Shown here one piece after another: positions 1 to 12,600 of a stretch of 64,000 nt of DNA. A program made the position numbers and the translations under genes. The notes under the pieces are model-generated. The model searched no databases. It was given only the letters and a program-made list of their open reading frames with translations, and was not told where the DNA came from. Source of the stretch: Meghimatium bilineatum. Its lineage: Eukaryota; Mollusca; Gastropoda; Stylommatophora; Philomycidae. The DNA lies in assembly GCA_034231615.1 (NCBI GenBank), contig CM067298.1, forward strand, positions 67,847,591-67,911,590. The letters are read 5' to 3'. The first letter of the stretch is position 1, and every line of letters starts with the position of its first letter.

Positions 1-430
1 GGTGTTATACCTATTCTTTTTCTGATGCCTTCATTTCGGAACCTATCGAGCCCTGCAGCTTTTCTCAAGCATTCCATCTAACATGTCACTATCTTTCTGT
101 AATGTGAAGATGAGAGAGACCAGGTTTGGCACTGGTAATACAGTGTTGGTAGAAATATACTGTAAATCATTTGTCTTTTAACTTTCATCTCGATCTTGGG
201 ATGAAGAAGTAGTGGTGACAATTGGTATGTTACTGCATTTGCTTTATGACATCTCATCTCTATCTCTCTATTAAGGCTTCCATTTTCGGTGAAAATACTA
301 TAGAGATATTTGAACTCCGATACTTGTTTTACTCATAGTTCTTAATATGTTTATTTAACTTGATTATGTGAGTTTCTTGATTGTATCTTCCCATCTTTAA
401 TACAACTTATCACTTTCCTAACTTGCTTAC
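1..430 (-). mobile_element. LINE fragment (RT C-terminal part), decayed
   Basis: The sequence is paralogous to 45960-46620: both contain the blocks CTGATG(C/T)CTTCATTTC, TCTCA(A/G)GCATT and TGGCACTGGTAA in the same order. At 45.9-46.9 kb the minus strand reads as a LINE polymerase C-terminal region. Numerous stops are present. The left end lies outside the window. Confidence 0.6.
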
Positions 431-506
431 TACAATGTAAACTTTGACAAATTTAAAAAGAATTACAATTGCCTTTGAATAAAATATAAGCTTTATGTAA
501 CACCAA

Positions 507-605
507 CTACAAACCTGTATTCCTTTTTGCAAGTTGTGCTGCACGTCTCTCCAGAGCCAGTTTCTTATTTTGTTCAATTCTTGCCTTCACTTCATCTGTT
601 ATATC
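507..605 (-). CDS. TIPIN: TIPIN exon 7 (C-terminus and stop)
   Basis: 99 nt including the TAG stop at 507-509. It encodes DITDEVKARIEQNKKLALER and then RAAQLAKRNTGL. The RIE.NK.LALERR.A helix is conserved in TIPIN. A CAG|GTTTGT inside the last codons could be a splice donor to a further exon, but the in-frame stop directly after it is the simpler reading. Confidence 0.87.
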   Translation of the reverse strand, partial: DITDEVKARIEQNKKLALERRAAQLAKRNTGL

Positions 606-3600
606 CTGAGTGAATAAGGAAAATTTATATCTCATAAACTACGGTCTACCAATTACCTTCACCACGCTGTCAGTGACTATAGTCAAAAGACACGCAATGT
701 TATTTCAGCAGCTACAATCAATTGTTTCTCTGCACCTCTATCAACAAGTACATCGCGATTGTAAACTAACATTATTCATCTGGGTAACAGAAAAAATGAA
801 AGTAGACATAATTAACTTAAGTTTCTGCTAGTGTTAAACTAATAGGCAAGCAAAATGAATTAAACAGGTTACTAAAACACTTACCTTGCCTATTAATAAA
901 AATATATAAAAAAGTATATATAAAAAAACATACAATAAAACTAAACAGGACAATTCTCCACTTATCGGCTCAAATTGAACCTTTTTCAAGAGACAAACAA
1001 CAGAAAACAACACAATAAAAAGCAAAATAGATGACTTTAGATTTCATCAAGCCCCGTCTCCATAACGCAGGGATGGCAACGCATCTAGTAAAAGAGAAAA
1101 TGCGTGCATTCATTATAAACAAAATATATTTGGTAATTTATAAAGTAAAATTTTTTCCACTTTCCAGTTTGTTTATAATGAATGCTATGAGCTGGGCAGT
1201 CTTATTCAAAAGAGAATTCTGTTGTTGTTACTTTTTTCACTCTTAAATCATGCTGTAGATAAAAATGTTGCCTCTCTCTGAGTAATCCACATGGATCTTC
1301 AGCAGGCTTCAAAGGAAGACATTATGGGGTGGGGTAGCCACTTCACACTCAACCATCTTAGTTACCTCATATAACATGCATGGAAGGTGACAATATTACT
1401 ATTTTTGTCTCACATCCCAGAACTCAGTAATACATGGATGAAAAGACTAGTTTAATATGTTTAAGAAACTTTGTGTTTAAACTATCTAGGATTATTTCAC
1501 ACATTACTAGTTCTACTTATAACATACTAATTTCTTACATTCTTTGGTCCAGTTTTGGTGGTAATTTGTGACTGTGAAGTTTCATCATCAGGTCTACTTA
1601 GACTATCAACAGGCATCGTTTGCTCTCTCAATAAGTTTTCAATTTCATCTTCATCTATCTGAAAGTTACAACAAACATGGTGTATTGACAAAACTATTGT
1701 AAGCCACAATTCTATCTTTTACAAATTTTTTTTATTACTTTATAAAATATTTTAAAGATCAGCACTGGATTAACTACTCTTGTCATATTTTGTACAGATA
1801 AAATCAGGACAGTTTGATGAGTTCCGCTTTTCCTTCTCAGTCACACTAACTGTTAACTGAATGGAGGAAATTATAGCTTGCCTCCATGAGGCAATTATAG
1901 CTTGCCTCCATGCAGTTAGGTGGGATGTGTTTAAATTACTTACCAAACACCACCTGTTCAATGTAGACACTACAATTTATGACATGTCTAAGGTTCAGTT
2001 GAGGAAATTTTGTGTGAAATGTAGCAAGGACTCAGCACTCATGGTGCAGAATATGTTTATTTAACCATAAAGTCACAGACACCATAATCATGCATAACCT
2101 TCAGCATTTGCTGGGGAAGACTGAGCAAGCCCATGCATGGGCTTGCTCAGATTGTAATTACATTAGTTTACGAACAATAACTCCATGTAGTTAAATAAGA
2201 TAGAATATAAGGTGTTGAATGGTATAAGATCACCAGTGAGGAACTCCTGCAAAAAGTTAAATGGTGCTAGAGATGGAAAAGACATACATTTAGAACAATG
2301 AAATGCATTGCAAGATGGGTAATGTTCTGGAACTCACAGGAAAAGAGGAAGATAAAGTAATACCTTGTAATATATTTAGACACAAAGATGCTTCTTCTAT
2401 CCAGTCCGATGAGTTATCCCTCTTGGGCAGCAGTTTCAAACACAAAGGAGGAGTATGACACAGAAAGAGTTGGAAGCAATAGTCAAAAATAGGATAAGAC
2501 AGAAGAGGTTTGTTGAGATATATGCTCTGAAGAGAAGTGAAAAGTATTTAGATAGTCAATATGTTCCCATGCAATTATAGACATCAGCCTTTTGATACCT
2601 TTAACTTAAAATTATGTTGAACATTAGCACTGAGTGTCCATGAATTTGTTATCTTTACAGTACCTAATAAGAATATCACTGTTCATATCGAAAATATTAC
2701 AAATATTTAGTGTATTTTCATTATCAGTTATGAAAAATGTCACCTGAGAGACAACAATATTTTTTAAGTGGAGGATAATTCCCCCCAAAAAATAGTGTGC
2801 ACTGACAGAAACTAGCTTTTACAATGAACTTGAGACACATTTCACTAACTAATGGAAGTGTAGTGGTTAAGGTAGTTTTTATTATTAGGTAAGCATACTG
2901 CAGAAGTTGCAAGCATCTGTTCTTATACTTTTTTAAATGTGATACATATCAAAGATTGTCTCTGCCGTCTGTGACCTCTTGGACCAGATTGATTTATTAC
3001 ATTGGCCAACACCAAATTTGCTGTCTATGGTCGTTTTTTTAAATACAGATTTAGGATAATTTTATTGTGCTGAATCCAAAAATCACATTGGTTTTTCTCA
3101 ATCAGGTCAGATTTTGTTATCTAGCACCACATGATGTTTTTCTATAGGTGGGTCATATTCCATGTCAAACCAATCAGTAAAACAACAATTGATTTCTACA
3201 CATTTTATCAAAAGTGTGTTTTTTTTCTATTTAAAAGGACAAATAATATAGAAAGCAAGTATTTTATTGTCACATGTATGGATATTTTCACGCCATATGT
3301 TGCAAAATTTCTTTATCTTGGAATATACACATTATGAAGATTTCACATGCTTAAATTTACTAGTATAAATAACCAAATGGCCAGAGGGTGTCCGACAAAG
3401 TGGATGGTGCCGCAGTAACCTAATGAACAAATAGTAATGCAAAATGATGTAAAAAGGTTACTAAAAAAGGTTTTAGTAACCTTTTTACATCATTTTGCAT
3501 TACTATTAAATTTACTAGTATTGCTAATTTTTTGGGGTATTTTTTTTAAGGTTTCAAGTTTGTTTGTTTGTTTTTCATTCACTCCATTGTAACCATCACG

Positions 3601-6600
3601 GATATCTGTGCGATTTCCGCCGGGAGCGTGATTACGTTGTGCCACCGTTATGCGCCTTGTAGGCCTAGCACATCCGATTTCGGCATGAAGGTTTCAAGTG
3701 ATTCAAATGGCTTCAACTAGAAGATCTTGCAATAATAAGCCTAACATCTTCTGCTACATCTGCGGTGAATACACCCTCGTTCCTAAAAGAAATCTAGTCA
3801 CAACTTTCATAAAGCAAGCTTACTATGCGTATTTTGGTATAAAACTTTGTGACCAGGATAAAGCTTGGCATCCTCACATGGTGTGCAAGTCATGCACTGA
3901 ATACCTGCATCAGTGGATTAAAGGCAAGAAGAGCAGTCTGAAATTTGGAATACCCATGGTTTGGAAGGAGCCCACAAACCATGTCTCTGACTGCTATATC
4001 TGCGCTATTGATGTGACTGGGATCAATAGAAAGAATCGAAATGTCCTCAAGTATCCTGATCTTGAATCAGCATGTCGTCCTGTAGCTCACTCTGATGAAA
4101 GCCCCGGACAAGGATGGTGATTGCTTCACTTACTTGTGCCGCGCTTTTCCAGGATTAACCATAGAGGTGGTTAAGGTGGCATTTTTGATCGTCCTCAATT
4201 TCGTCAGCTCATCAGAGATCCTGAGTTTGAGAAATCAATGAACAAATTGGAATTGGAAGCATGGAAGGCCTTTGTTCTGGTTGTGAAGAATTTTTTGGAA
4301 AACACCAAAGCCAGTAACTATGAAGAAGTTGTCAACAATATCCTGACTGCTTTCAAAAACCTTGGATGCAACATGAGCATAAATGTGCATTATTTATTCT
4401 CGCATATGGATAGGTTTCCCGAGAATCTTGGATCAATGAGTGACTAGCAGGGAGAGAGGTTTCACCAGGACATAAAAGAGATGGAGACTAGGTATCAAGG
4501 ACATTGGGATGCAGTAATGATGGCTGATTACTGAATTACTCTGAAGAGAGAAATCCCTGCTGCTGAGCGCTCAAGAAAGTCGAAGAAATTGAAGTTAATG
4601 TCTTGAATTTTGCTCAGATGACATAATTTACATGTCCTTACCTTTTTCAATGTCTTCTCTTCATTTATATAATTCCATGTTTGCAACATTTAATAAATAC
4701 ATTCTGTTAAATACTTTTTATGTGAGAAATGTAACACATAAATCAACTACTAATATTACCAAAATGTAGTTATAAATAGAAGGCTATAGTCAGAGAATAT
4801 AATTTAAAAAAATTAATTTATAAGAAAAACCTGACCTGATTGAGAAAAATGGATGCCATTTTTGGATTCAGTGGCATGAAATGCTCCTAATTCGGTTAAA
4901 AAATTATAGACAACTTTCAACTTCTTTTTTGTGTGTTAACCAGTGAATATTCCTTAGAATATTTGGTTATTATATTACACATTTGTTAATTCTGTGTGTT
5001 GTGAAGACTGAAATGGTGGCTAAGAAAAATATAACTGACTTGCCATAATGTCTAAGAGACCACCAAGAATAGTTGGTGTTACTCTATCTATTTATCTAGA
5101 TTTTTCAGTTCCCTATGGAACATAGAGCTGCAACTGTTGCTCTTCAATAATTTCTGTGCTGCCCTCTTCACTTGTGTGCAATAGGTTCCAATTCATTTGG
5201 TCTCTTCCTCTGTTGTTCTTCTCCAATGGGTCCTAAAGGTTAAAGTTTGATTGTAATATTTGCATCTTGTGGCTCCCGCACATCCAACACCAGCATGGAA
5301 GTAGGGGATTACTTTGATCAGATGTGTTAGCGAATCAATTCACAACTCTCCTTAGTTGCATCTTACAACATGCATAGGTCACAACTCTCCTTAGTTGCTT
5401 CTTACAACATGCATAGGTTACAACTCTCTTTAGTAGCTTATTACAACATACATAGGTCACAGTTTTCCTGTCATTGGTTCCATTTTGGGCCTGATAACAC
5501 ACAGGAGATATGATACAAAGTTTAAATAAAATAAGGACGTTTAAATTTTCATTGCATTCTTGCAACACAAGACAATATAAATGGTACTATACAAGGATTA
5601 GTGGCCAGGTTTCTATGGAACAAAAGGCTAACATAATTAAACTGAATGAACTTCCGTTAAAGACACATATACCGATGTATCCAACGTTCTATGCATTACG
5701 TGATGAGAGCCCCACTGATCACTAAATATGCGCGCAACACACTGAGTGGGGGTGGGGGGTGGATGGCCAATGCGTTGTGTGCAAAATGCTAGATTGTTAT
5801 CCAAAGTTACAATTTAATAAATTTCTGAGAAACTCTGTGCATTAGTGTATGAAATTAAAAAGTTGGTAGGCTGTCATGTGATTTTGCCACTGATCGCTGT
5901 ATTGAACCATATAAATGAATATATCTTCATTATTATAGAGGATATGTTATAGAAGGAACAACTTTTTACCTCATTTTCTCTAAAGCTGTCTTCACTTCTC
6001 TCAGCATTGTCTTCTTTATCATCAGGATCAGTTCTCTGCATACCTTCATCATCCTGAACAGTGTCAGTAGCCAGCACTGGCATGTCCAGACGGATTCTCT
6101 TCACACAACTCTGCCATGCAAATGGAAAGGGTAGTTTGGGTAATAACATAAAAACTCTGGGCTATGCATATGTTGATAAAGTGAGAGAAATAGTAGATTT
6201 CTATAGAACAGAAATAGACAAGAACAATATTTAACAATTCAAATAGTGGGGGGGGGGGGGGGGGAGAGGAGAGAGAGGAGAGAAAGGAAGAAGAGGAGGA
6301 GAAATTGACATACTTGTAAAAACAAAACATATTTGGATCACTCCTGATATCCACCTCTTGTGAGTGCAACTTTGGTGAGACATTCTCATTGCAACATCTC
6401 CTTTATCCACTCTGTCTCACCTATATAATATATGCTAGACATACTCAACAGCTTTACTCTTTTCACTTTCTGTGCCTAAGAAATCTCATGGGAGTATGTT
6501 GGCAGGATCAAATACCAGACACAGAAATTCTTTAAAAATCCCATATGCAAACCATCCATGCCATGTTGATTAGGTCCCAACTCGTTGGACTGACCATTTC

Positions 6601-9600
6601 ATCTGTATGACAGATAAGCATCTTCTAAAGAGATTGTTCTATAGGGAGCTGTGTGATGGTAAATTGTTCTATAGGGAGCTGTGTGATGGTAAACATTCAA
6701 GCGGAGGGTAGAAAAAGGGCTTCAGGATTACTTAAGGAACTCCCTCAATCACTGTAGCATTGATCCCATTCTTTGAGAGACTACAGCTCTTGATCACTCG
6801 GCTTGACACACTGAGCTCACAGCTGGCATCACAAAATTTGAAAAAGAAAGAACACTGTAGGAAATCTACAAGAGACAGAAATGAAAAGAAAGATCTGAAC
6901 ACGCTCTTACTCGGGACCTTCTACACTCATGCATGTACTGCAATAGACCTTTCCTGGCATGTATCAGACTCCTCTAGCATCTACGAACTCACAAACCTAA
7001 AACAAAATAGGCAAACACCAACATTCTGTTTTGTTTCTTCATCACTTTTCACCTCATATGTTCATTATTTTCATGTCCTGCTCATCTTCGCTTGCGAGGT
7101 AGGATCATCATCATCATATATAATCATACAATTTTATGTCATTAAACAAAATTTCCTCTGCAATCAACCTGCAATCAACCTGACATAGTTGACTTTAAAA
7201 AGCATACAAGTTAATATGAGTTTTGAACTTATTGATATATGACTGTAAAATCCAAAGAAAAATGATTTTTCAAAGGAAATAATTATGGTATTACTAGTGC
7301 ATTACCTAGCCCAGTAATGGAATCAAAGCATAGCAGCTCTGTGACCTGCCATGCATGTAAGAGGTGTCTGAGGAGGATTGTGAGTGGTTGGCTATTCTAT
7401 CTTCCTTGTCCTATTTATGTGTGCCTCCAAGCGTCATGGTGAGCTGAAATTTTCTTTATTTTGCTGTTATGCCGCTGCCATAGTGCAGCCTTGGCATTCT
7501 AGTATTTCTCTGATGTCATCTATCCATCTTCGTCTGGGTCTTCCTTTGTTTCTCTTTTCAGATAATCTTTTGTTGAAGTCTATCGATGGAATGCAATCTG
7601 GTTCCATTTTGATTAGGTGGTCAAACGATTTGATCTTTTGTGTATCTACATCTTCTTTGCATGATATTGTTTTCACCAGATTTCTTAGTGTCATTGTTTA
7701 TTCTATCTCTTTTTGTTACCCTTAGTGCTGTTCTCAGGCACTTCATTTTGCATCTAGTTTTTCTTCTAGTTTCTCTGTCAGGGTCCAAGTTTGGTATCAG
7801 TACCCATATTGCTATAGGTCAAAATTACACAAAAAGCTGAAGATAAATATGTCAGGGCAAAAATTGCTGATATCTCAGCCTAGGAGTAAACCATGACAAA
7901 GTGCATTCTGTTCTCCAGACTACATTATATAACCAGTAGGAGGGAGCTTGAGATTAAATATTGAAGAATTATATATAAAGAAACAAGTAACCTTGAGAAC
8001 AAGTACCGTAATAAGTAATGCACAATTTGCTATCTATGCCGCCAGTGGCTTGAGCCGATGACGAAATCTGTACTGAAGATAGCTACCTTCATTTTTTTAC
8101 TTGGACAAGTGAGTGTCGAGGAAAATAAAAGAGCAGACTTGCCAGCATTGCCATTGAGACTAGTAGCAGTTCAATGCACAGTGCAGATATTTTGAATGCA
8201 ATCATGGAGTTGGACCAGTTGGTAAGATATGGGGTGTATTTCTTCTGTATCTATGGCTAGAATGCAGGATCTGAGAGTGAAACATGGTACTGCAAGAAAC
8301 AAGTGATATATAGGAATCAAAAGGAGAAGTTATCAACCCACACAGAACTGGAACAGTCATGCTGAAGGACATACTGAATATGAGATCAGAGCACCTATGA
8401 ACTTGTCCAGAGTGCCATGATGATGACTAACCAACAAGTAAATTATTGAAGGGCTATTACTTTACCTGTACATTTTTCTTTGCACCTAATCTCTCTACCC
8501 TCTCCAATACTTCAGGAAATGTCATTTTTGGAAACAGACGATGACCCCAATGTTCCAAGGTTTTCATTATTGTCTTTAAGTCCTCTTTCTAAAAAACACA
8601 ATAATAGAAAAAAAACAGCAATTCAATTTTCAATACATGTCAATGAAAATAAAATTATACTAACCAAATTAAATAATAATGGAAGCAATATTAAGCATAC
8701 CGAAAGCTTTCAGTACGATCTGTATATTGGTTATATGAAACTTATTGTTGTACAGGTAGTTGTTTTTTATGACTCCTATTTTATATTCCTAAAACCCATA
8801 ACCTGTTAGGTCACTACTACATTAAATGCATCAAATCACTAAGTCCTCCAGTGAGTTCTATCTTCAGCAATGCGGATGAGAGTTGAAATAAAATCTGCAC
8901 CAGGCTCCCATCTGATTAATTGAAGATCTTAAACATTGACCGAATTGGTCAAATTTTACCAACTGAAATTCTTTTGTCTGATATAGAAAATATTTGCAAC
9001 CCAGGTGTACTCATTGGTGTTAAATCTCCACAATATATTTACTACAAATGCCAGCATATGCAGGTAGTAAATCCATTTGCAACCCTGAAGATTGGAAGTA
9101 CCTAAAGCTAATGATAACCACTAATATTGACACTGACCATTTTGGATCTTTACAAGCATGAACTAAGAGTCAGACACAACTAAGTAAATATCAATCCAAG
9201 CCATTTTATGGGGGCGCAGTAATAATGTAAACCTCCATCTAAATACAATATGTGATGCCCTATAATGTTATCTGGCCCTGGATGTAGCTGTCCTGCAGTT
9301 ATGTTTGGTGATGACTGCTACTAAGCTCTAGTTATAAAACCTGTTAGATTCTCACTTTGATGCAGAGATCCATCAATCCTCACAATATATAATCATGCTT
9401 GGTATTATTAGCTATCATAAAATTTTGCTTTTTTTATTTTAATCGCTAAATCTCCTGCCATGAATAGTTACCGGGTATAACAGTGAAAGCTTGGTCGGAC
9501 ACAACTCTTCTCCCATTAGTATGGTTGAAACTGTGGTAAAATCTACTATTTTCTTTTAAGCTGGTGTCATCAATGATGTGCCATGTTTGAATCTATGTCC

Positions 9601-12600
9601 ATGAAATTTTGTAAGTCCATGCATATTTAAGAGACAACTCAGGAGTTTTTCGGGATGCAGTTGGCTGTCCCATCCCACAGAGGGTCAAAGTGGTTTAAAG
9701 CTATGTTGAAATTGGATGTGTAAGGCTGAAAGGTGCAGATATTGCAAAAAATACTGTAAACCATGACATGCCATTCCATTCTCTAGACTACATCCTGCTA
9801 ATCTGCAGGAGTTTGAGAACAAATGCAGAAGAACCCATAGGGAAAGAAGAGAATTGGAAGACCAAGGAATACCTGGAGAAAAACAGTGGATGAAGAGACC
9901 AAATTAAGTGAAACCTTGTAGGAACAGATGAAGATGAAAGTACAGCACAGAACTCGTTTCCATCCGACAGTTGCATCCCTATGTTCACAGGGAACTGAAA
10001 GAAAATATAGATAGATTGTGCGGCTAGCTCACTATACTCACGATATGATTACAGATATATTACGAATGAAAAATGGCATCATATGGACACGAAATGTCTT
10101 TTCAAAAAATGAAAAATGTATGATTTTATAATATAAAAACACAAATTTGTAAGCATGCTTAACAGGAAAGTACCAAAAGCATCTTTGAATTGTGAAAGTA
10201 TGTAGAATTCAATCAAGTATGGTCTGTATATTGTTCCGCTGTATACATACCTCATGATTTTTGCCCTTCAGTACCACATTCTTAAAGACTTGTGGTAGGA
10301 TAGGGATGCCACGTTCACCAGTTAATCTGCAAAAATAAACAAATGCCAAAATATTTCAGAATAATATCACTATTTCCCTTCACATGGTGGACTTCTGCCA
10401 TGACTAGAGATATCAAGACAAATACTGCCACTGTTTTTTTAAATTCTCAATATTAAGTTCACATTCAAAAGTATAGTTGAGGGGGATTACCTCATGCAAA
10501 ATATTCAACAAAATTAACTCATGGTTCACAAAGCGAATATCCACATTGTACGATTGTATGTATTAGTGGTGCCTACAAATTCAAAGAATAGTTGAATAGA
10601 TATGTCCTATACAGGATAATAATAAGACCCATAGCCTATCAGGGCTGCAGATATACATTCGGACAAGTGTTGAAAATCATGTATGGATCTCCGCTGAAGA
10701 TGGATGTGTCGGGCCATTGACGCAAATAAAACGGCGACACAGCGCATTTCATTCTCTGGACTACATCCTGCTGGAGGTCTAGTAGTCCTGCTACAAGAGA
10801 GATCCAGCTAGAGTTTGAGAATGAACACTGAAGAAGAAATGTATGGATCATTCCTTGATGTTGTCAATCAAGGATTTTTATCACATCTTCTCCTTCTACC
10901 AACAACAGTTGCTTGTAAAATAGTTTTAGAAAGTGAGTCTTTCTCATTACATGCCTAAAAGAAACAAATTTATGCTGTTTCACCCCCGTCCCATAAACTT
11001 TGGGTAATAACATAAAAACTCCTGCAAACCAAGGTAGCTGCAGCTACCTTGTTGTGATTTGTAAGTTTGATTATTTGCTGCCAAAAAAATATATTTGTCT
11101 TATGCTCTAAATACCTGAATTTTAATAAACATCTGTTAGCACTTATATTCAAAAGCTTGAATTATTCTTTCCATGTCTGCATTCAAAGTCCAGCTCTCAT
11201 ATCCATACAAAAAAAAAGCTCTAGTATTCTCTCTATAGATTTATACTGTGAGTCAAAGGGCATGCGCCCATAGATCACTGATCTTTATTGATCTATGATT
11301 GTAAGACTGATCTTATTTTCCAAATCAGGCACATGTTCCTAAAATAACACCTAACTTATAAGGAAAATATGTCTGCACTGGTTTATGTGAATTAGTTTTA
11401 GTTTAGTGCACAGAAAAAAAACATACTCATGATATGTTTATGTAATTATTTTCTGTCAGTTCTGCAGCAAATTTTAAACACTAAGTCTGCTAATTCTAAT
11501 TATAACCCATCATAATAAATCAGACACACTATTGCAAATTGCTCAAATGAAATATAAATGCTGCTCATGTTACACTGTTTTTTATATATATATATACATT
11601 TTTATTAACCATATCCCCATTAGTCGCAGTGCATCGCTTCTACTGGTAGAAAACCAAACTTTTTTTTACTTGTTTCGCTGCGATCAATATTACATTTTTA
11701 GCATGCACTAGGTTAATCCCTGGCCATGACCTTTGCATAGGTCACAGTTCACGCTTTGTATATTTACATTGTGAAAATATTATGTCGGACTGATTTTTAT
11801 GAATGTCTCAAATTTGTGGAGATTTGACTCAATTTGTTTGCAATGATTGATATTGTTTGCATGTACACAGATGAAAGCCGTAGCTACAATAGAAATATTG
11901 CACGATGTTGGTAATTTTCATAAAAAATATAACGTGGAAAGTGACAGGGAAGTTCCTTGTTAGATAGACCTAATGTTTCTGACACCAACAAAAAAATTTG
12001 TGGTACTAATTGTGACATTGCGAATTGCGCTTGAGTAATATAGTTTTTCTAGTAGAAATGAGAATTTTGTAGAAAACGTAGGGCCTGCACATAATCTTGA
12101 TGAGATTGCTACACGTTATGAATACTTTAGCATCATTGTCGAAGAGGAGTATTATCAATTTGCAGCCGATCAAACATATTTGTATGTAACATAACACAAA
12201 GAACAAGCAAGGAAAGAAGACACGTACTGGACAACTGTAACTGCCAGTGAAATAAAACATTTTAAAAAATATTTATATTATGATGGGCCTTAGTATTCTG
12301 CTTGAGTATGGCATGTACTGGAGTACAGAATGCAGGTTCAACGTTTTGGGCATATCAACCTGATTAAGAATATATCTCAATATTTTCGTCTCAATATGAC
12401 TCCACTACTCAGCACCCCAAGGTAAAAAAGAAATGTTTCCACATTATGTTGAGTATGACAGTTTAAAAAAATAATATATATGTATTAAATTATCTTTGAT
12501 ATAGTTTCATGTGAGACTACTCATTTTCATGTTAATCTTCTAAGTCTGAATGTGATATGATGAACAGTTTGAAAGAAAATGAATTTTTAACACCACTCCC

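Noticed and set aside
5335..5568. Cys-rich repeat protein on the minus strand
   Set aside because: The repeated peptide is created by the 39-bp tandem repeat; no signal peptide or supporting context.
6760..7188. 142-codon plus-strand ORF as a gene
   Set aside because: No domain, unusual composition, antisense in a TIPIN intron, no start context or similarity recognised.
10690..10838. Hammerhead-type ribozyme in the SINE core (CTGAAGA resembles CUGANGA, GAAA nearby)
   Set aside because: The required stem II between CUGANGA and GAAA and a cleavage triplet in the right place cannot be drawn in any class; class 3 lacks the motif.
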